From: Streptomyces sp. cg36
GTDB taxonomy: Bacteria > Actinomycetota > Actinomycetes > Streptomycetales > Streptomycetaceae
DNA: 64,000 nucleotides
Direction: 5' to 3'
Assembly (NCBI RefSeq): GCF_041080675.1
Contig: NZ_CP163520.1
Span: 992,001-1,056,000 of the forward strand
Below the pieces are notes generated by a model, which was given only the letters and a program-made list of their open reading frames with translations, did not search any database and was not told the origin of the DNA. Shown here piece after piece: positions 62,101-64,000 of this stretch. The stretch's first letter is position 1. Each line of letters begins with the position of its first letter. A program made the position numbers and the translations under genes.

Positions 62101-64000
62101 GTGCTGCATACGGTCACTCCCCCTGCCCAGCACGCCAACCACCGGCCCTCCGGTGTCCTGCCCGGCAGAGAACGGGAGCTCGACGCCGTCAAGGCGCTGC
62201 TCAGCCCGCACACCGCCCCCAGCACGGCCGTACTCGTCCGCGGGAACGCGGGCAGCGGGAAGAGCGCCCTGCTGCGGGCGGTCGTGGAGGAGGTCCGGGA
62301 AGAGGGCGACACCGTCGTGTCGGCGTCGGGGGACGCCATGGAGAGCGGATTCGCCTTCGGCGTCGTCCGCCAGCTCTTCGAGCACCTCGTCCTGGACGAG
62401 GAGGAGGGAACGGCGACGTCCCCGCTGTCGGGACGCGCCGGAGTGGCCGCCTCCCTGCTGACCGGCTCCGGACCGGAGCGGAGCCACGGTGTCCCGTACG
62501 CCGACGGCCAGGACGACGAACTCCTGCGCGGCCTGTACTGGTTGGTGGTGAACCTCGCCGCGAAGGGCAGGCTGCTGCTGGTCGTCGAAGACCTCCAGTG
62601 GGCCGACCGCGACTCCCTGCGCTGGCTGCACTTCCTCCTGCGGCGCATGGCGAACCTGCCGGTGGTCGTCCTGGCCTCGCTCGGCCCGGAGGCCGCCGGT
62701 GACGGCGCGGACACGGCGGGGGCGGTGGCGCAGCTCTTCCGGCACCAGCTCACCCTGCGCCCGCTCGACGAGGGCGCCGTCACGGCCGTGGCCGCGCACG
62801 TCCTGGGCACGGAGGTGTCACCGTCCTTCGCCGCCGCGTGCCGCACCGCGACGGGCGGGAACCTGTTCCTTCTCAACTCCCTTTTGCGCGCGCTGCGTTC
62901 CGCGGGTGCGCCGTTCGACGCCCGGACCGCGGGCGAACTCACTCGGCACACCCCTGCCGGAGTGGGACGCGCCGTGCACGGCCTGATCAGGAACTGCGGT
63001 TCCGACGCACTCGCGGTGGCCCAGGCGTTGGTGGTGCTCGACGGGTCCGCCGACACCGTGCTCCTCGCCGGGGTGGCGGCACTGACCGAGGGAGGGGCCC
63101 AGGACGCCGTGCGGGGCCTCGTCCGGGCCGGGTTGATGACGTGTACCGACGAAGAGGTGGCCTTCGTGAGCCCTCTCTTGGCCTCCGCCTTCGCTGAAGA
63201 GGTCGCGCCCAGCCGGCGCCAGGAACTGCACGCCCGGGCAGCGCGTCTGATGCTCGCCCAGGACGCCCCGCTGGAGAGCGCGGCGGCCCACCTCCGCCGG
63301 GCGCCCGTGGGGGTGCCCGGCGCGGCCGACGTCCTCCAGGCGGCGGCAGCGCTCGCCCGGGAGGACTCCCGCCACGGGGACGCCGTCGCCCTGTTCCGGC
63401 GCGCCCTGCGCGAGAAGCTCGACGACGGCTCCCGGGCCACCGCACTGATCGGCCTCGGCCGGACGGAACTCACCTTCGACCTGTCCGATGCCATCAACCA
63501 CCTCCAGCGCGGCCTCGAACTGTCCCGGGACACGGCGGAACGGGCGGACGCCGCCCGCGCCCTGTCCCGGGCGCTCTGCACACTGGACCGCTACTCCGAG
63601 GCGCTGGCGGTGCTCCGGAGCACCAGTGCGGAGCTGCGCCCGCTGGATCCCGTACAGGCTCTGGGACTGGAGGTGGACTTCCTGTACGGCAGCGTGTCCC
63701 TGCCCGGCTCGGCCGCGTCCGTACGCTCCCGGCTCCAGGAGCTCCGGCTCTCCGACGCCGGGCAGAGCGGCGCGGTGCATCCGCTGGCCGCCCTGCTCAG
63801 CCTGCGCGCCCTGATGGCGGGCGAGGAGCCCGAGCAGGTCGTCTCCATGGCCCGGCTGGCCCTGGACCACGGGATGCGCCCCGACGAGGAGTCCACCGTC
63901 TACCTGGGCGCCATCATCGCCCTCGGGGCAGCGGGAGAGGCGGAGTTGGGCTTCTCGTACGCCAACGCCGCCGTCGACGAGGCACGCACCCGGGGCTCGG
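62101..64000 (+). CDS. LuxR-family large ATP-binding regulator (LAL), N-terminal part
   Basis: Open from GTG 62,101 to the window edge, more than 630 residues. GRERELDAVKALL and the P-loop GNAGSGKSALLRA (near residue 48), VRQLFEHLVLDEE, LLLVVEDLQWADRDSLRWL (Walker B) and GGNLFLLNSLLRAL are the AAA-type NTPase of LAL/MalT regulators. TPR-like repeats follow from about residue 400. The C-terminal LuxR helix-turn-helix is expected outside the window. Start uncertain; no strong ribosome site precedes GTG 62,101. Confidence 0.85.
   Translation, partial: MLHTVTPPAQHANHRPSGVLPGRERELDAVKALLSPHTAPSTAVLVRGNAGSGKSALLRAVVEEVREEGDTVVSASGDAMESGFAFGVVRQLFEHLVLDEEEGTATSPLSGRAGVAASLLTGSGPERSHGVPYADGQDDELLRGLYWLVVNLAAKGRLLLVVEDLQWADRDSLRWLHFLLRRMANLPVVVLASLGPEAAGDGADTAGAVAQLFRHQLTLRPLDEGAVTAVAAHVLGTEVSPSFAAACRTATGGNLFLLNSLLRALRSAGAPFDARTAGELTRHTPAGVGRAVHGLIRNCGSDALAVAQALVVLDGSADTVLLAGVAALTEGGAQDAVRGLVRAGLMTCTDEEVAFVSPLLASAFAEEVAPSRRQELHARAARLMLAQDAPLESAAAHLRRAPVGVPGAADVLQAAAALAREDSRHGDAVALFRRALREKLDDGSRATALIGLGRTELTFDLSDAINHLQRGLELSRDTAERADAARALSRALCTLDRYSEALAVLRSTSAELRPLDPVQALGLEVDFLYGSVSLPGSAASVRSRLQELRLSDAGQSGAVHPLAALLSLRALMAGEEPEQVVSMARLALDHGMRPDEESTVYLGAIIALGAAGEAELGFSYANAAVDEARTRGS

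Noticed and set aside
61800..62702. 300-codon frame overlapping the LuxR-type regulator
   Set aside because: The correct frame for the P-loop and Walker B motifs begins at GTG 62,101 and is open to the window end. The other frame is arginine-rich shadow.

Overview
The window is high-GC actinobacterial DNA and is almost certainly from a Streptomyces chromosome. The evidence is strong third-position GC, frequent GTG and TTG starts with GGAGG-type ribosome binding sites, a LASTG sortase signal, whi/bld-type ATP-binding and XRE-TPR regulators, and several Streptomyces-typical gene pairs. All assignments come from reading the sequence. No database search was run.

Region 1 (1-13,776) looks like ordinary chromosome. 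It holds a methyltransferase end, a divergent alpha/beta hydrolase and PadR regulator pair, hypothetical proteins, a TrmO/TsaA-fold protein, a coupled SNF2 helicase and SWIM-finger pair, a secreted amidase, and a GAF-domain activator next to an aldehyde dehydrogenase gene.

Region 2 (13,747-41,416) is a genomic island of about 27.6 kb inserted at the 3' end of the aldehyde dehydrogenase gene. It is bounded by 98-bp direct repeats that differ at one base. A tyrosine integrase and an AlpA-type helix-turn-helix protein lie just inside the left repeat. I see no plasmid replication or transfer genes. The cargo begins with an archaeal-type aspartyl-tRNA synthetase preceded by a T-box riboswitch whose likely specifier codon is GAC (Asp). 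It continues with a second TsaA-like protein, XRE-TPR regulators, and a dense set of overlapping small-molecule enzymes and unknowns at 21.8-34.8 kb: three membrane or small proteins including a 22-residue peptide, two methyltransferases, an EEP-fold protein, GntR, GNAT, NUDIX, a TauD-like dioxygenase, an RsbW-like ATPase, a shortened epimerase, a GT2 glycosyltransferase, an HD protein and a 462-residue unknown. The right end is a pile-up of mobile DNA: an IS256 element truncating a phage capsid gene, an IS5-family element carrying a group II intron, and a decayed IS1380-like transposase.

Region 3 (41,417-58,001) lies between the right repeat and a third, older copy of the same repeat (58,002-58,102, about 80 percent identical without gaps), so it may be the cargo of an earlier integration at the same site. 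It contains a secreted lipase, a six-gene operon (methylglyoxal synthase, UDP-glucose epimerase-like, old yellow enzyme, ketoreductase, a small protein, CinA-like) with a divergent MmyB-type regulator, a two-component system, and a surface-protein locus in which a TasA-like protein, a glycine-rich protein and a LASTG-anchored protein sit beside a SipW-type signal peptidase.

Region 4 (58,103-64,000) again looks like chromosome: a membrane-bound Mrr-like nuclease, a Pr6Pr-family membrane protein, a TetR/NAD(P)-binding protein pair with two clear operators, and the start of a large LuxR-type ATP-binding regulator.

The most novel material is the mobile, T-box-controlled AspRS with the uncharacterised cargo module beside it, and the three-copy attachment site that suggests serial integration.
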